Made by a program: the position numbers and the translations under genes | Origin: Streptococcus sp. | GTDB taxonomy: Bacteria; Bacillota; Bacilli; Lactobacillales; Streptococcaceae | DNA length: 44,497 bases | Assembly (NCBI RefSeq): GCF_030825805.1 | Contig: NZ_JAPJPF010000010.1 | Location: 1-44,497, forward strand | Direction of reading: 5' to 3' | The notes under the pieces: generated by a model | The model's database searches: none | What the model saw: only the letters and a program-made list of their open reading frames with translations | What the model was told of the DNA's origin: nothing | Shown: piece after piece, positions 25,631 through 35,485 of the stretch | Position numbering within the stretch: position 1 is the first letter of the stretch | How the letters are laid out: the number at the start of each line of letters is the position of its first letter

Positions 25631-26524
25631 ATGGCCTATTACCTAGCGATTGATATCGGTGGGACCAATATCAAATATGGTCTGATTGATGAAGCAGAGA
25701 ATCTGATCGAGTCGCATGAAATGCCGACAGAAGCTGAAAAAGGGGGACCTGCGATTCTAGGGAAAACCAAAGCTTTAGTAGAATCTTACCTCGAAGAAAA
25801 TACCATCCTTGGAGTCTGTATTTCGTCAGCTGGGATGGTTGACCCCGATAAGGGGGAAATCTTTTATGCGGGCCCTCAGATTCCCAATTATGCAGGAACT
25901 CAGTTCAAAAAAGAAATTGAAGAGACCTATCAAATCCCCTGCGAAATTGAAAATGACGTCAACTGTGCTGGTTTAGCAGAAGTGATGTCAGGGAATGGCC
26001 AGGGGGCTCAAGTTGCCGTCTGTTTAACGGTCGGTACTGGCATTGGTGGCTGTCTCTTGATCAATGGGGAGATTTTCCATGGCTTTAGCAATTCTGCCTG
26101 CGAGGTAGGTTACCTTCATCTTCAAGATGGCGCCTTCCAAGATTTGGCTTCGACGACAGCTTTGGTTGAATATGTTGCCAAGCAACATGGAGATCCTGTC
26201 GAACAATGGAGTGGTCGTCGCATATTCAAGGAAGCGACCCAAGGAAATACCATCTGTATGGCAGGAATCGATCGCATGGTCGACTACCTAGGCAAGGGGC
26301 TTGCCAATATTTGTTATGTTGTCAATCCTCAAGTGGTTATTCTTGGTGGTGGAGTTATGGGACAGGAAGCTATTTTGAAACCAAAGATTTCAGCAGCCCT
26401 CAAAGACTCCCTCGTTCCAAGCCTAGCAGACAAGACGCAATTGGAGTTTGCGCATCATCAAAATACGGCAGGGATGATAGGAGCTTACTACCATTTCAAA
26501 CAACAACAAGCCAGACGCAATTAA
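25631..26524 (+). CDS. nanK: ROK-family N-acetylmannosamine kinase
   Basis: A 297-aa ROK kinase. The N-terminal phosphate-binding motif is AIDIGGTNIKYG, the catalytic Asp is in IENDVNCAGLAE, and GTGIGG follows. The canonical zinc-binding cysteine cluster of many ROK proteins is absent (ACEVGYLHL region), as in other streptococcal members. It would phosphorylate ManNAc made by NanA for use by NanE. Last gene of the operon. Confidence 0.88.
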   Translation: MAYYLAIDIGGTNIKYGLIDEAENLIESHEMPTEAEKGGPAILGKTKALVESYLEENTILGVCISSAGMVDPDKGEIFYAGPQIPNYAGTQFKKEIEETYQIPCEIENDVNCAGLAEVMSGNGQGAQVAVCLTVGTGIGGCLLINGEIFHGFSNSACEVGYLHLQDGAFQDLASTTALVEYVAKQHGDPVEQWSGRRIFKEATQGNTICMAGIDRMVDYLGKGLANICYVVNPQVVILGGGVMGQEAILKPKISAALKDSLVPSLADKTQLEFAHHQNTAGMIGAYYHFKQQQARRN

Positions 26525-26530
26525 ATCAAA

Positions 26531-26559
26531 AATGCTCACCACTTAGGTGAGCATTTTTT
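26531..26559 (+). terminator. Terminator of the nan operon
   Basis: AATGCTCACC-ACTTA-GGTGAGCATT perfect hairpin with a T-run; A-rich DNA on the other side makes it potentially bidirectional. Confidence 0.9.
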
Positions 26560-26639
26560 GAATGTAGACAAACTATTGTTTTACATAAAACAGCTAGATA
26601 ATTTTCAAAAAAGGACTTATATCTATAGTCATTTAAGAA

Positions 26640-26970
26640 GATTAAAAACTTTCCGCTGTGAGAAAAGTTCCTGAAACACTTGTGTTTCAGGAACTCGGGA
26701 GTTTTGGGAGTAAAACAGTTTGGGAAACTGTTTGAGCCTGAGCCCGGAAATAAAAGAGCGAAGAGGTCCAAAACGAATTGAACACGGGCTGCAGATTGTG
26801 TCAAAAAGATAAGTTCTCCTAGAATCTAAAGATTCTGCGTCAAACTTCCTATTTTGACTTTATCCGCAGACGCCCTTTGTATCTTGATTTAGTCATGGAA
26901 CTTCTTCGAAGTTCGCTGACGTCCGTACTCACCTAAGGAAAGTTTTTCAGAAGACTTTATTTTCAATCTG
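26640..26970. repeat. Hairpin-rich intergenic stretch with a diverged repeat copy
   Basis: No gene is supported here. Inverted repeats: 14-bp arms at 26666-26679/26682-26695; AAACAGTTT-GGG-AAACTGTTT near 26713; AGAATCT-AA-AGATTCT near 26830; GAACTTC-TTC-GAAGTTC near 26900. Read on the minus strand, 26820-26940 keeps the block order of the intergenic repeat seen near 8.1 and 40.5 kb (GCGAACTTC, TTTGACGCAG, CTAGGAGAACT), so it may be a diverged member. Confidence 0.45.
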
Positions 26971-27008
26971 AAATGCTCACCGAAGTAGTAAACATTTTTT
27001 GTGGAAAA

Positions 27009-27050
27009 GAAAAAACCAGGAGACCAAGGAAAGGATCCTCAGCTCCTGGT
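27009..27050 (-). terminator. nanR terminator
   Basis: On the minus strand ACCAGGAG (27043-27050) pairs with CTCCTGGT (27015-27022), followed by TTTTTT. Confidence 0.85.
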
Positions 27051-27064
27051 GATAAATCAGAAGA

Positions 27065-27904
27065 CTAGCGTCTACGTGAATCGTAGCCATTGAGTTTTTT
27101 GTTTTCCCAATAGCTATTGAAAATTCTCTCTTTACGCTCCCGATCCATTTCGAGAAAGTGAGCATAGATTAAATCAATCATAGTCAAGAAGGGAAGGGTC
27201 GCCGTAATACGGTCGATATAGGTGCTTCCAGGTAGGGGAGCAACTGGTAAAATTTCCGTAAAGTCCTCTTTGATAGCGTCCGGTTGAGCAGTAAGAAGAA
27301 CGGTTTTTGCTCCCATTTCTTGAGCATCCAGAAGGCTATGGATAATCGAGCGGGTAGTTCCTGATAGAGAGAAGGCAATGACCAGGCAGGATTTATCCAA
27401 GATACTGGTCGTCCATGCAAAGCCGTCTTGATCGGTTAAGGCTTCGCAAACAACGCCCAGTCGAAGGAAGCGAAGTTTCATCTCAGAAGCCACCAATCCT
27501 GAGCTTCCTTTTCCAAAGAAGTAGACCCGATCTGCTTGAGTAATTAAGTTAGCGACTTCTTTGATTTGCTCATCTTTTGCTAGGGTTTCTGTAGCCTGAA
27601 GGACCTGCTGGTAGCGACGCAAGACATCCTGTGTTAATTCGCCGTGCGGGGATTGTTGCTTTTGAGATTTGGTTTCTTCGTTAAAGTGATATATAAATTC
27701 CCGGTAGCCTGTGAAGCCACACTTTTGGGAAAAACGGGTCAAAGCAGCTTTTGATACATGCAAAAGTTCCGTCACTCTAGACGAGGAAAGAGAGTGTTGC
27801 TGTGCTTCGGGAGATAAAAAATAGCGGGCAATGTCTAGCTCTAGCTCCGTCATTTCTTCTTGATGGCTCTTAATAATGCTTCGGAGATCACGATCTTGTT
27901 TCAC
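27065..27904 (-). CDS. nanR: RpiR-family transcriptional regulator of sialic-acid genes
   Basis: A 279-aa RpiR/MurR regulator: N-terminal helix-turn-helix (about 1-77, SSRVTELLHVSKAALTRFSQ) and a SIS sugar-phosphate-binding domain (about 107-240, YFFGKGSSGLVASEM; AFSLSGTTRS). The GTG start at 27904 follows AAAGGAGG by six bases; the in-frame ATG at 27961 has no RBS. It is convergent with the nan operon. The pneumococcal ortholog in the same position activates sialic-acid genes, likely sensing a pathway intermediate. Confidence 0.87.
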   Translation of the reverse strand: MKQDRDLRSIIKSHQEEMTELELDIARYFLSPEAQQHSLSSSRVTELLHVSKAALTRFSQKCGFTGYREFIYHFNEETKSQKQQSPHGELTQDVLRRYQQVLQATETLAKDEQIKEVANLITQADRVYFFGKGSSGLVASEMKLRFLRLGVVCEALTDQDGFAWTTSILDKSCLVIAFSLSGTTRSIIHSLLDAQEMGAKTVLLTAQPDAIKEDFTEILPVAPLPGSTYIDRITATLPFLTMIDLIYAHFLEMDRERKERIFNSYWENKKLNGYDSRRR

Positions 27905-27961
27905 AGCAGTCCTCCTTTCAACCGAGGTTACACCCGGAGAAAATCCTATAATATATTTCAC

Positions 27962-27990
27962 AGTATAACATAAAAAACCGGGATATACAA
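27962..27990 (-). promoter_or_regulatory. nanR promoter
   Basis: On the minus strand TTGTAT, a 17-bp spacer and TATACT (plus coordinates 27985-27990 and 27962-27967) with TG before the -10. Confidence 0.65.
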
Positions 27991-28110
27991 GGAATACGAC
28001 CAGCGAACGACTGAAAGAAGGAACAGAATCCGCATCTTTTTTGAATCACCTTTGTTAAAAAAATAACCTCTGGAAACAAAGGAAAGACGCTGAAAAAAGT
28101 TGATGAAATA

Positions 28111-28119
28111 TGTTATAAT
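28111..28119 (+). promoter_or_regulatory. Extended -10 promoter of the ntp operon
   Basis: TGTTATAAT, with no good -35 at the right spacing. The leader to the ATG holds a short TTCCTT/AAGGAA hairpin and RBS AAGGAGG. Confidence 0.55.
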
Positions 28120-28171
28120 TTACACAAGAATTTGTTCCTTCTTGTAAAGGAAGAGGTAAGGAGGTGGAGTG

Positions 28172-28495
28172 ATGGCCAACGCAACTCTCGAAATGATGCA
28201 AGAGATTGAAATGGCAGCAGAAGCCGTTGTCGCAAGTTACGAGAATCAGGTCCAAGATTTGCGCCAACAGCTAGGTAATCACCTACAGGAGGTAGCAGCA
28301 TCCTATGACAAAGAGACTGCTAAGCTGGTTGCAGAGCGGGAAGAGTCCTCGAAAGCGACGATTGCTGGCTTGGAAGCAGACCTGGCAGTGACCAGTCAAC
28401 ACAATGACGAAAAGGTGCAGCAAGCCATGACAGATAAGCGTGCAACTTTGGTAGACGAAATTGTAGAAAAGGTGGTAGCAACCTATGGCAATTAG
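28172..28495 (+). CDS. ntpF: V-type ATPase peripheral-stalk subunit (NtpF, subunit G/H type)
   Basis: 107 aa, charged and alanine/glutamate-rich, predicted almost entirely as a helical coiled coil (EMAAEAVVASYENQVQDLRQ and on). It forms the peripheral stator stalk with subunit E. Identification rests on its first position in an ntpFIKECGABD operon and its coiled-coil character. I chose ATG 28172, seven bases after AAGGAGG, over GTG 28169. It overlaps ntpI by 11 bases. Confidence 0.8.
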   Translation: MANATLEMMQEIEMAAEAVVASYENQVQDLRQQLGNHLQEVAASYDKETAKLVAEREESSKATIAGLEADLAVTSQHNDEKVQQAMTDKRATLVDEIVEKVVATYGN

Positions 28496-30434
28496 TCCAA
28501 TGCAACACCTTTCTCTGGTCTTGCCCACAAATCTAATGGACGAGCTTCTCTTGTCGCTCCAGTCAGAGGAGTCGGTCCAAATCTATGATTTGAGCGAGCA
28601 AGAGGATTGGCAGGTTGCCTTTCAGACGAGTGATGGTTCCAAAGGATCAGCTCTAAGAATGGATGAACTAAGACGTCGGGAAGAGCAGTTAGAAAAGGCT
28701 ATTCAGGCCCTGGAGCCTTTTATTCCTCAGAAGAAGGGATTAGAAAAACTAAAAGAAGCTCCCTTGTCCTTGTCTTTTCACGATTTAGAGTCTCATGGGG
28801 TCATCCGTGATGAGCAACGTCTTTTACAGTCCGTACAAAAACAATTGGCTGTCTTAGCAAAGGCTCGGGATCGCGTCCAGCAAGCCCAAGAGGAAATCGC
28901 CTCTTTAGAAAAATGGGCTGCCTTGACGACAACACCTGATCAGCTCAAGCGTTTCCGTTATGTTCGTGGCTTAATCGGTACCATTCCGAATAGTGAACAG
29001 GATCAGGCGCGACAAGCCTTGCTGGCTCATCCAGATGTAGAGGTCGATGTGGTCTTTAGCTCGGAAACGGAGCATGGGGTGGTAGTCTTGTATAAGTCTG
29101 GGGATTTAACAGACCTTCAAGATACGCTGACCAGTTCGCATTTCAAAGAGTTTGATTACCAAGGAGAAACGCTACCAAAAGAACGTTTGGAGCAACTCAA
29201 GAGAGAAATCAAAGAACAAGGTGCTGTCGAAGCAGCTACGTTGGAAACGCTCAGTCAAGCCAAGGAAGACCTCAACCAGCTCAAGTACCAACTCGATTAT
29301 GTCTTGAGTCTAGGAGCCCGGGAAGAGGCCAAAGGCTCTCTTGCCAGTACAGCCCATTTGGTTGCCCTAGAGGGATGGATTGAAACTACTCAACTCGATG
29401 CTTTAAAAGCCAAACTTCAAAAGGAGTTTGGGAACCAAGTCGTCTTGCAGACACGTGAAGTCGCTCAAGAAGAATGGAACCAGGTACCCATCAAACTGAA
29501 AAACAATGCCTTGGTGGAGCCCTTCGAGTTAGTGACGGAGATGTATGCTTTGCCCAAGTATTACGAGAAAGATCCGACCCCAATCGTCTCTCTCTTCTAC
29601 TTTGTTTTCTTCGGCATGATGGTAGCAGATATCGGCTATGGTCTCTTGTTGACATTGGCAACTGGCTTTGCTCTAAAAGCTTTCCAGCTTCAGCCGAGCG
29701 CAGCAAAAAACCTTCGATTTTTCTGCCTCTTAGGAATCTCGGTAGCCCTTTGGGGAATCGTCTACGGTTCCTTCTTCGGCTTTGAGATGCCCTTTGCTTT
29801 GATCAGTACGACGACCAATGCCATGACTATCTTGATCCTATCGGTTGTCTTTGGTTTCATCACCGTTTTGGTCGGTCTCTTCCTAGGTGGAATGAAAAAC
29901 GTTCGCCTGAAAGACTATACGGAAGCCTACAACGCAGGCTTTGCTTGGGTCTTGATCTTGTTAGGCTTGATGCTCTTAGCAGTCGGAAACATCCTACCAG
30001 GTTTATCCTATCTAGTCCCCATTGGCCAGTGGCTAGCCATTCTCAATGCGATTGGCATTTTGGTCGTGTCCATTGTCAGTGCAAAGAAATTATCAGGACT
30101 TGCAGCAGGTCTCTTTAATCTCTACAACGTTAGCAGCTATGTCGGAGACTTGGTCAGCTTTACTCGTTTGATGGCGCTTGGTTTATCAGGGGCCAGCATC
30201 GGTTCAGCCTTTAACCTGATTGTCAATCTCTTCCCAACCCTGGGACGATTCACCGTCGGCCTTGTACTCTTTGTCCTCCTCCATGCCATCAACATGTTTC
30301 TGTCCTTTTTATCAGGCTATGTGCATGGAGCGCGTTTGATCTTTGTCGAGTTCTTTGGCAAGTTCTACGAGGGTGGTGGCAAGCCCTTCCGACCTCTAAA
30401 ACCGTCGGAACGCTATGTCAAAACAAAAAAATAA
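28485..30434 (+). CDS. ntpI: V-type ATPase subunit I (a-subunit)
   Basis: 649 aa: a cytoplasmic N-terminal half with coiled coils (about 1-340) and a membrane half with about seven to eight helices. The ion-path arginine lies in VSFTRLMALGLSGASIG, and FFGMMVADIGYGLL is a family motif. It forms the stator ion half-channels against the c-ring. Its start overlaps ntpF, indicating coupled translation. Confidence 0.93.
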   Translation: MAISPMQHLSLVLPTNLMDELLLSLQSEESVQIYDLSEQEDWQVAFQTSDGSKGSALRMDELRRREEQLEKAIQALEPFIPQKKGLEKLKEAPLSLSFHDLESHGVIRDEQRLLQSVQKQLAVLAKARDRVQQAQEEIASLEKWAALTTTPDQLKRFRYVRGLIGTIPNSEQDQARQALLAHPDVEVDVVFSSETEHGVVVLYKSGDLTDLQDTLTSSHFKEFDYQGETLPKERLEQLKREIKEQGAVEAATLETLSQAKEDLNQLKYQLDYVLSLGAREEAKGSLASTAHLVALEGWIETTQLDALKAKLQKEFGNQVVLQTREVAQEEWNQVPIKLKNNALVEPFELVTEMYALPKYYEKDPTPIVSLFYFVFFGMMVADIGYGLLLTLATGFALKAFQLQPSAAKNLRFFCLLGISVALWGIVYGSFFGFEMPFALISTTTNAMTILILSVVFGFITVLVGLFLGGMKNVRLKDYTEAYNAGFAWVLILLGLMLLAVGNILPGLSYLVPIGQWLAILNAIGILVVSIVSAKKLSGLAAGLFNLYNVSSYVGDLVSFTRLMALGLSGASIGSAFNLIVNLFPTLGRFTVGLVLFVLLHAINMFLSFLSGYVHGARLIFVEFFGKFYEGGGKPFRPLKPSERYVKTKK

Positions 30435-30442
30435 TTCAGTAA

Positions 30443-30955
<513 letters not shown>

Positions 30956-31040
30956 TCTAGACACACCTCAGTCAAAGAAGAGGAATGTTCTCTTCGTCTA
31001 TTATCGGTGGCGAAGAACTCCAAAGGAGGAAATAAAAACA

Positions 31041-31631
31041 ATGACGGATTATTCCCAATTAAAGGATTCCATCCTTGAACAGGCCCATGAAAAAGGCCGG
31101 AAATTAGTGGCAGAAGCGACGGCTAAGGTCCAAGCAGAAGCCCAGTTGCAGGAAGCTCGTTTGGTAGAAGAAAAGTTACACCAACGGGCGGTTCAATTGC
31201 AGACCATTGAGCGCCGCTTGCAACGTGAAAGCCAACAAATAGAAAATCAAAAGCGCCAATCAACATTGGTCACCAAGCAACGGGTCTTAAAAGAGTTGTT
31301 TGCGGAAGCCTACCAGAAAATGGCGACTTGGTCACGCCAAGAAGAGCTCGCATTTCTGCATCGCATTCTTCCTCGCTATGCAGATCAAGCAATGCTCTTA
31401 ACGTTTGGTGCTGTGACGGCAGAAAAAATGACAGATCAAGATCGTCAGGATTTGATAGAGGCCTATCCACAGCTTCAATTAGCAAAAGAAACGCTTGCCC
31501 AAGAGGCTGGTTTTGTCCTTTCCTTTGGCAAAGTGGATGCCAGCTACCTCTACCGTGATTTGGTTGATGCTGTGCGGGAGGATCAAAGCTTCCATATGGC
31601 AGCCAGCATTTTTAAAGAAGAGAAAAACTAG
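31041..31631 (+). CDS. ntpE: V-type ATPase subunit E
   Basis: 196 aa: a long N-terminal coiled coil (about 1-95, rich in E, Q, K, A) and a globular C-terminal domain, as in the peripheral-stalk E subunit. RBS AAAGGAGG. It pairs with NtpF to hold the A3B3 head. Confidence 0.85.
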   Translation: MTDYSQLKDSILEQAHEKGRKLVAEATAKVQAEAQLQEARLVEEKLHQRAVQLQTIERRLQRESQQIENQKRQSTLVTKQRVLKELFAEAYQKMATWSRQEELAFLHRILPRYADQAMLLTFGAVTAEKMTDQDRQDLIEAYPQLQLAKETLAQEAGFVLSFGKVDASYLYRDLVDAVREDQSFHMAASIFKEEKN

Positions 31632-31639
31632 GAGGGGCT

Positions 31640-32650
31640 ATGAGTGAACGGACGTATTCTCAAGTAAATACCGGGATTAGTGTACGTGAAGCTAGTTTTT
31701 TGAGCCCGGCTCAGTTTGATGCCCTTCTGAATAGCTCCGATGCAGAAGCGCGTGCTAATCTCTTGCAAGGGACGGCCTATGCCTTGGAGGCAGATCAACT
31801 GCGTCAAGTCCAAGTGGTCGAGCAAGCCTTGATGAAGCACCTTCTGGCAGAGTACGATTGGGCTTATCAGGTAGCTCCGAACCCTGCGGTGGTCGACCTC
31901 TTTGCCCTCAAGTACACCTATCACAATCTCAAGGTCTTCTTGAAAGAGCGAGCAACGGGGCGGGATTTGAACTTCCTATTATTGGATGCAGGTCCCTATT
32001 CCTTAGCAGTTCTTGAACAAGTAGCCAAGACCTTTTCTTCAGAGAACTGCCCAGAGTTTATGGCTCAAGAAGTCGCAGCAACCTGGCAGGAATATGTCGA
32101 CTATCAGGATATTCGGGTTCTGGAGATCGGCATGGATTTGGCTTACTTTGATCATCTCAAATGCTTGGCGAAAGATCTGGACCATCCACTTTTAAAATCC
32201 TTGGTCACCTTGACCATTGATTGTTACAATGTCATCACAGTTGAACGAGCCCTCAGTTTGAAAAAGCCGAACAGCTTTATGAAGCAACTCTTGTCCGATG
32301 CAGGGACCTTCTCAGCAAGAGAAGTCATCCAGTGCGTCGAGCAGGGCAACCTCATCAGTTGGTTCCAACAAGTCAATCCCTTGCCTTATGATGTGGAATT
32401 GACACAGTATGAGGAGCAGATGCGAGCAGGCAGAGTAACTGCTGAGACAGTGGAATACCTGGAGCATGTGCTTAAGTACCGAATATTGGAACAAGCTTCA
32501 TTTGAGATAGACGGGCCCTTACCTTTAGCTCGCTATCTCTTTGGAAAAGAGCTGGAGGTGAAGAACCTTCGTTTGGTCTTGACGGGTCTGGATAATCAGC
32601 TCCCGATTGACAAAATAAAAGAAAGGATGAGACCAATCTATGGCCAGTAA
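31640..32650 (+). CDS. ntpC: V-type ATPase subunit C (d-type)
   Basis: A 336-aa soluble helical funnel subunit (V-ATPase C/d, archaeal AtpC family) that sits on the c-ring and receives the central stalk. Family features include LKYTYHNLKVFLKERATG and the C-terminal EVKNLRLVLTG. It starts eight bases after ntpE and overlaps the next gene by 11 bases. Confidence 0.9.
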   Translation: MSERTYSQVNTGISVREASFLSPAQFDALLNSSDAEARANLLQGTAYALEADQLRQVQVVEQALMKHLLAEYDWAYQVAPNPAVVDLFALKYTYHNLKVFLKERATGRDLNFLLLDAGPYSLAVLEQVAKTFSSENCPEFMAQEVAATWQEYVDYQDIRVLEIGMDLAYFDHLKCLAKDLDHPLLKSLVTLTIDCYNVITVERALSLKKPNSFMKQLLSDAGTFSAREVIQCVEQGNLISWFQQVNPLPYDVELTQYEEQMRAGRVTAETVEYLEHVLKYRILEQASFEIDGPLPLARYLFGKELEVKNLRLVLTGLDNQLPIDKIKERMRPIYGQ

Positions 32651-32960
32651 AACGCAAAAAATTGCCGTTGTGGGAAACCGAGATGCCATCCTTCCTTTTC
32701 AAATGATTGGCTTTCAGACCTTTCCCGTAGCAGAGGCTCAGGAAACCATCAATACCTTACGTCACTTGAGCCAAGAAGATTTTGGCATCATCTATCTGAC
32801 GGAGGATATGGCTCAGGAAATCCCAGATACCATTGCCCACTATGATCGCCAAGTAACCCCAGCCGTCATCTTGATCCCTACTCATAAGGGAACGACTGGA
32901 CTGGGACGGCAGCGAATTCGAGACAATGTCGAAAAAGCAGTTGGACAGGATATTTTATGA
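32640..32960 (+). CDS. ntpG: V-type ATPase subunit F (NtpG)
   Basis: A 106-aa Rossmann-like subunit F: AVVGNRDAILPFQMIGFQTF at the N-terminus and ILIPTHKGTTGLG near the C-terminus. It is part of the central rotor stalk with subunit D. It overlaps ntpC by 11 bases and the GNAT gene by 4 (ATGA). Confidence 0.9.
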   Translation: MASKTQKIAVVGNRDAILPFQMIGFQTFPVAEAQETINTLRHLSQEDFGIIYLTEDMAQEIPDTIAHYDRQVTPAVILIPTHKGTTGLGRQRIRDNVEKAVGQDIL

Positions 32961-33661
32961 GAACAAATGAATTTGGCCAAGCGATTGGCGATGCACTGCC
33001 TGATTTTACACCAGGGCGTTTGCCAGCTATTGAGCGGATCGAGGGTCGCTATACTGTGATCGAACGCCTCTCAAAAGAAAAACATGGAGCAGATCTTTAT
33101 CAGGTCTACGGACCAGCCTCTCCCGCAACGATGTGGACCTTTCTGTTCAAAGGTCCTGCCCGCAATGAAGAGGAGTGGGACCGCTTATTAGATGATCTCA
33201 TGACAGCCCAAGGTCGCTTTTACTATGCGATTGTAGACAAAGATTCAGGCAAGGCTTTGGGGACTTTCTCTCTCATGCGGATCGATCAAGCTAATCGGGT
33301 GATCGAAGTCGGAGCAGTGACCTACTCACCAGCGCTCCAAAAAACACGCATGGCTACGGAAGCCCAGTATTTGTTAGCGCGCTACGTGTTTGAAGATTTA
33401 GGCTACCGTCGCTATGAGTGGAAATGTGATGCCCTAAACCAAGCATCTCGCAAAGCAGCTGAGCGCTTAGGGTTCACCTATGAAGGCTGTTTCCGTCAGG
33501 CTGTTGTTTATAAAGGTCGTACCCGTGATACAGACTGGTTGTCCATCATTGACCAAGAATGGCCAGAAATCAAACAGCGCTTCGAAGCTTGGTTGGATCC
33601 AAGCAATTTCGATGCCAATGGCCAACAAAAGCAATCTCTAAGAGAGATAGCACAAAAGTAA
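32957..33661 (+). CDS. GNAT-family N-acetyltransferase (RimJ/RimL type) inside the V-ATPase operon
   Basis: A 234-aa GNAT of the RimL-like group. The core is about residues 60-220, with the acetyl-CoA loop region KTRMATEAQYLLARYVFEDL and the terminal AAERLGFTYEGCFRQAVVYKGR motif. The ATGA overlap with ntpG and 34-bp gap to ntpA place it firmly in the operon, between rotor subunit F and catalytic subunit A. It might acetylate an ATPase subunit N-terminus or be an unrelated rider; substrate unknown. Confidence 0.87.
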   Translation: MRTNEFGQAIGDALPDFTPGRLPAIERIEGRYTVIERLSKEKHGADLYQVYGPASPATMWTFLFKGPARNEEEWDRLLDDLMTAQGRFYYAIVDKDSGKALGTFSLMRIDQANRVIEVGAVTYSPALQKTRMATEAQYLLARYVFEDLGYRRYEWKCDALNQASRKAAERLGFTYEGCFRQAVVYKGRTRDTDWLSIIDQEWPEIKQRFEAWLDPSNFDANGQQKQSLREIAQK

Positions 33662-33694
33662 AACAAAGAAACAAAGGATTCCCAGGAGGAATAC

Positions 33695-35485
33695 ATGACT
33701 CAAGGAAAAATTATCAAAGTTTCCGGTCCCTTGGTGGTTGCATCAGGGATGCAGGAGGCCAATATCCAAGACATTTGCCGGGTCGGCGATCTTGGTTTGA
33801 TTGGCGAAATTATTGAGATGCGGCGTGACGAAGCCTCTATCCAAGTATATGAAGAAACGTCTGGAGTCGGTCCAGGAGAACCAGTAGTAACAACCGGAGC
33901 TCCCCTCTCTGTCGAGTTAGGGCCAGGCTTGATTTCTCAGATGTTTGACGGGATCCAACGTCCCTTGGAACGTTTCCAAGAAGTCACCGCCAGTGACTTC
34001 CTTATTCGTGGTGTGCAAGTTCCAAATCTAGACCGTGACACCAAATGGACCTTCGAACCAAGCGTGGCAGAAGGAACAGAGGTAGTTGCCGGAGACATCG
34101 TTGGTACGGTCCAGGAGACCAATATGGTGGAACACCGCATTATGGTGCCCTTCGGTGTCAGTGGACGTGTGACCAAGATCGCAGCAGGTTCTTACACAGT
34201 GGAAGAGCCAGTTTATGAGATCGAGCAGGCAGATGGTAGCCTCTTTACTGGAACCTTGATGCAAAAATGGCCGGTTCGTCGAGGCCGTCCCTTTGCACAA
34301 AAACTGATTCCAGTAGAGCCTTTGGTTACAGGCCAACGGGTTATTGATACCTTCTTCCCAGTGACTAAAGGTGGAGCTGCAGCTGTTCCTGGTCCTTTCG
34401 GAGCTGGGAAAACAGTTGTGCAACACCAGGTGGCCAAGTTTGCCAATGTAGACATCGTAATTTACGTGGGTTGTGGGGAACGTGGAAATGAAATGACGGA
34501 CGTTCTAAATGAATTTCCTGAATTGATCGATCCAACGACAGGTCAATCCATTATGCAACGGACGGTTCTGATCGCTAATACTTCGAACATGCCGGTAGCG
34601 GCGCGTGAAGCTTCCATCTACACAGGGATTACCATTGCCGAATACTTCCGTGACATGGGCTATTCCGTTGCCATCATGGCGGACTCTACTTCGCGTTGGG
34701 CAGAAGCTCTCCGTGAAATGTCTGGTCGTCTAGAAGAAATGCCAGGGGATGAAGGATACCCAGCCTATCTTGGTAGCCGGATTGCTGAATATTACGAGCG
34801 TGCAGGTCGGGTTAAGACACTCGGAACTACTGCGCGTGAAGGTTCGATTACCGCCATCGGTGCCGTTTCCCCTCCAGGTGGAGACATTTCAGAGCCGGTG
34901 ACCCAAAATACCCTGCGGATCGTCAAGGTCTTCTGGGGACTAGATGCTCAGTTGGCGCAACGCCGCCACTTCCCAGCCATTAACTGGTTGAGTTCTTATT
35001 CCCTTTACCAAGATGAAGTGGGCCAATATATTGATCAGCATGAACAGATTAGCTGGGCAGAAAAAGTGACCCGCGCCATGAACCTGTTGCAAAAAGAGAG
35101 TGAATTGCAAGAGATCGTGCGTTTGGTTGGTCTGGATTCCCTGTCTGAAAAAGACCGCTTGACCATGAATGCGGCCAAGATGATCCGCGAAGATTACCTG
35201 CAACAAAATGCCTTTGATGAGGTCGATACCTATACCTCCTTCAGCAAGCAGGTGGCCTTGTTGACCAACATTTTGACCTTTGATCAAGAAAGTCAAAAAG
35301 CACTAGAATTGGGAGCTTACTTCACAGAAATCATGGAAGGAACTGTAGACCTTCGGGACCGCATTGCCCGAAGCAAGTTCATCCATGAGGATCAGTTGGC
35401 CACCATCCAAGCTTTGAAAGAAGAAATCGTAGAAACCCTACACCAAATCGTCGCAAAAGGAGGAGTAGACAATGAGCGTGATTAA
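33695..35485 (+). CDS. ntpA: V-type ATPase catalytic subunit A
   Basis: A 596-aa catalytic subunit with P-loop GPFGAGKT (residues 233-240), the non-homologous insert (about 115-190), [27 protein letters not shown], and a C-terminal helical domain. RBS AGGAGG. It overlaps ntpB by 14 bases. It hydrolyses ATP to drive ion pumping. Confidence 0.97.
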   Translation: MTQGKIIKVSGPLVVASGMQEANIQDICRVGDLGLIGEIIEMRRDEASIQVYEETSGVGPGEPVVTTGAPLSVELGPGLISQMFDGIQRPLERFQEVTASDFLIRGVQVPNLDRDTKWTFEPSVAEGTEVVAGDIVGTVQETNMVEHRIMVPFGVSGRVTKIAAGSYTVEEPVYEIEQADGSLFTGTLMQKWPVRRGRPFAQKLIPVEPLVTGQRVIDTFFPVTKGGAAAVPGPFGAGKTVVQHQVAKFANVDIVIYVGCGERGNEMTDVLNEFPELIDPTTGQSIMQRTVLIANTSNMPVAAREASIYTGITIAEYFRDMGYSVAIMADSTSRWAEALREMSGRLEEMPGDEGYPAYLGSRIAEYYERAGRVKTLGTTAREGSITAIGAVSPPGGDISEPVTQNTLRIVKVFWGLDAQLAQRRHFPAINWLSSYSLYQDEVGQYIDQHEQISWAEKVTRAMNLLQKESELQEIVRLVGLDSLSEKDRLTMNAAKMIREDYLQQNAFDEVDTYTSFSKQVALLTNILTFDQESQKALELGAYFTEIMEGTVDLRDRIARSKFIHEDQLATIQALKEEIVETLHQIVAKGGVDNERD

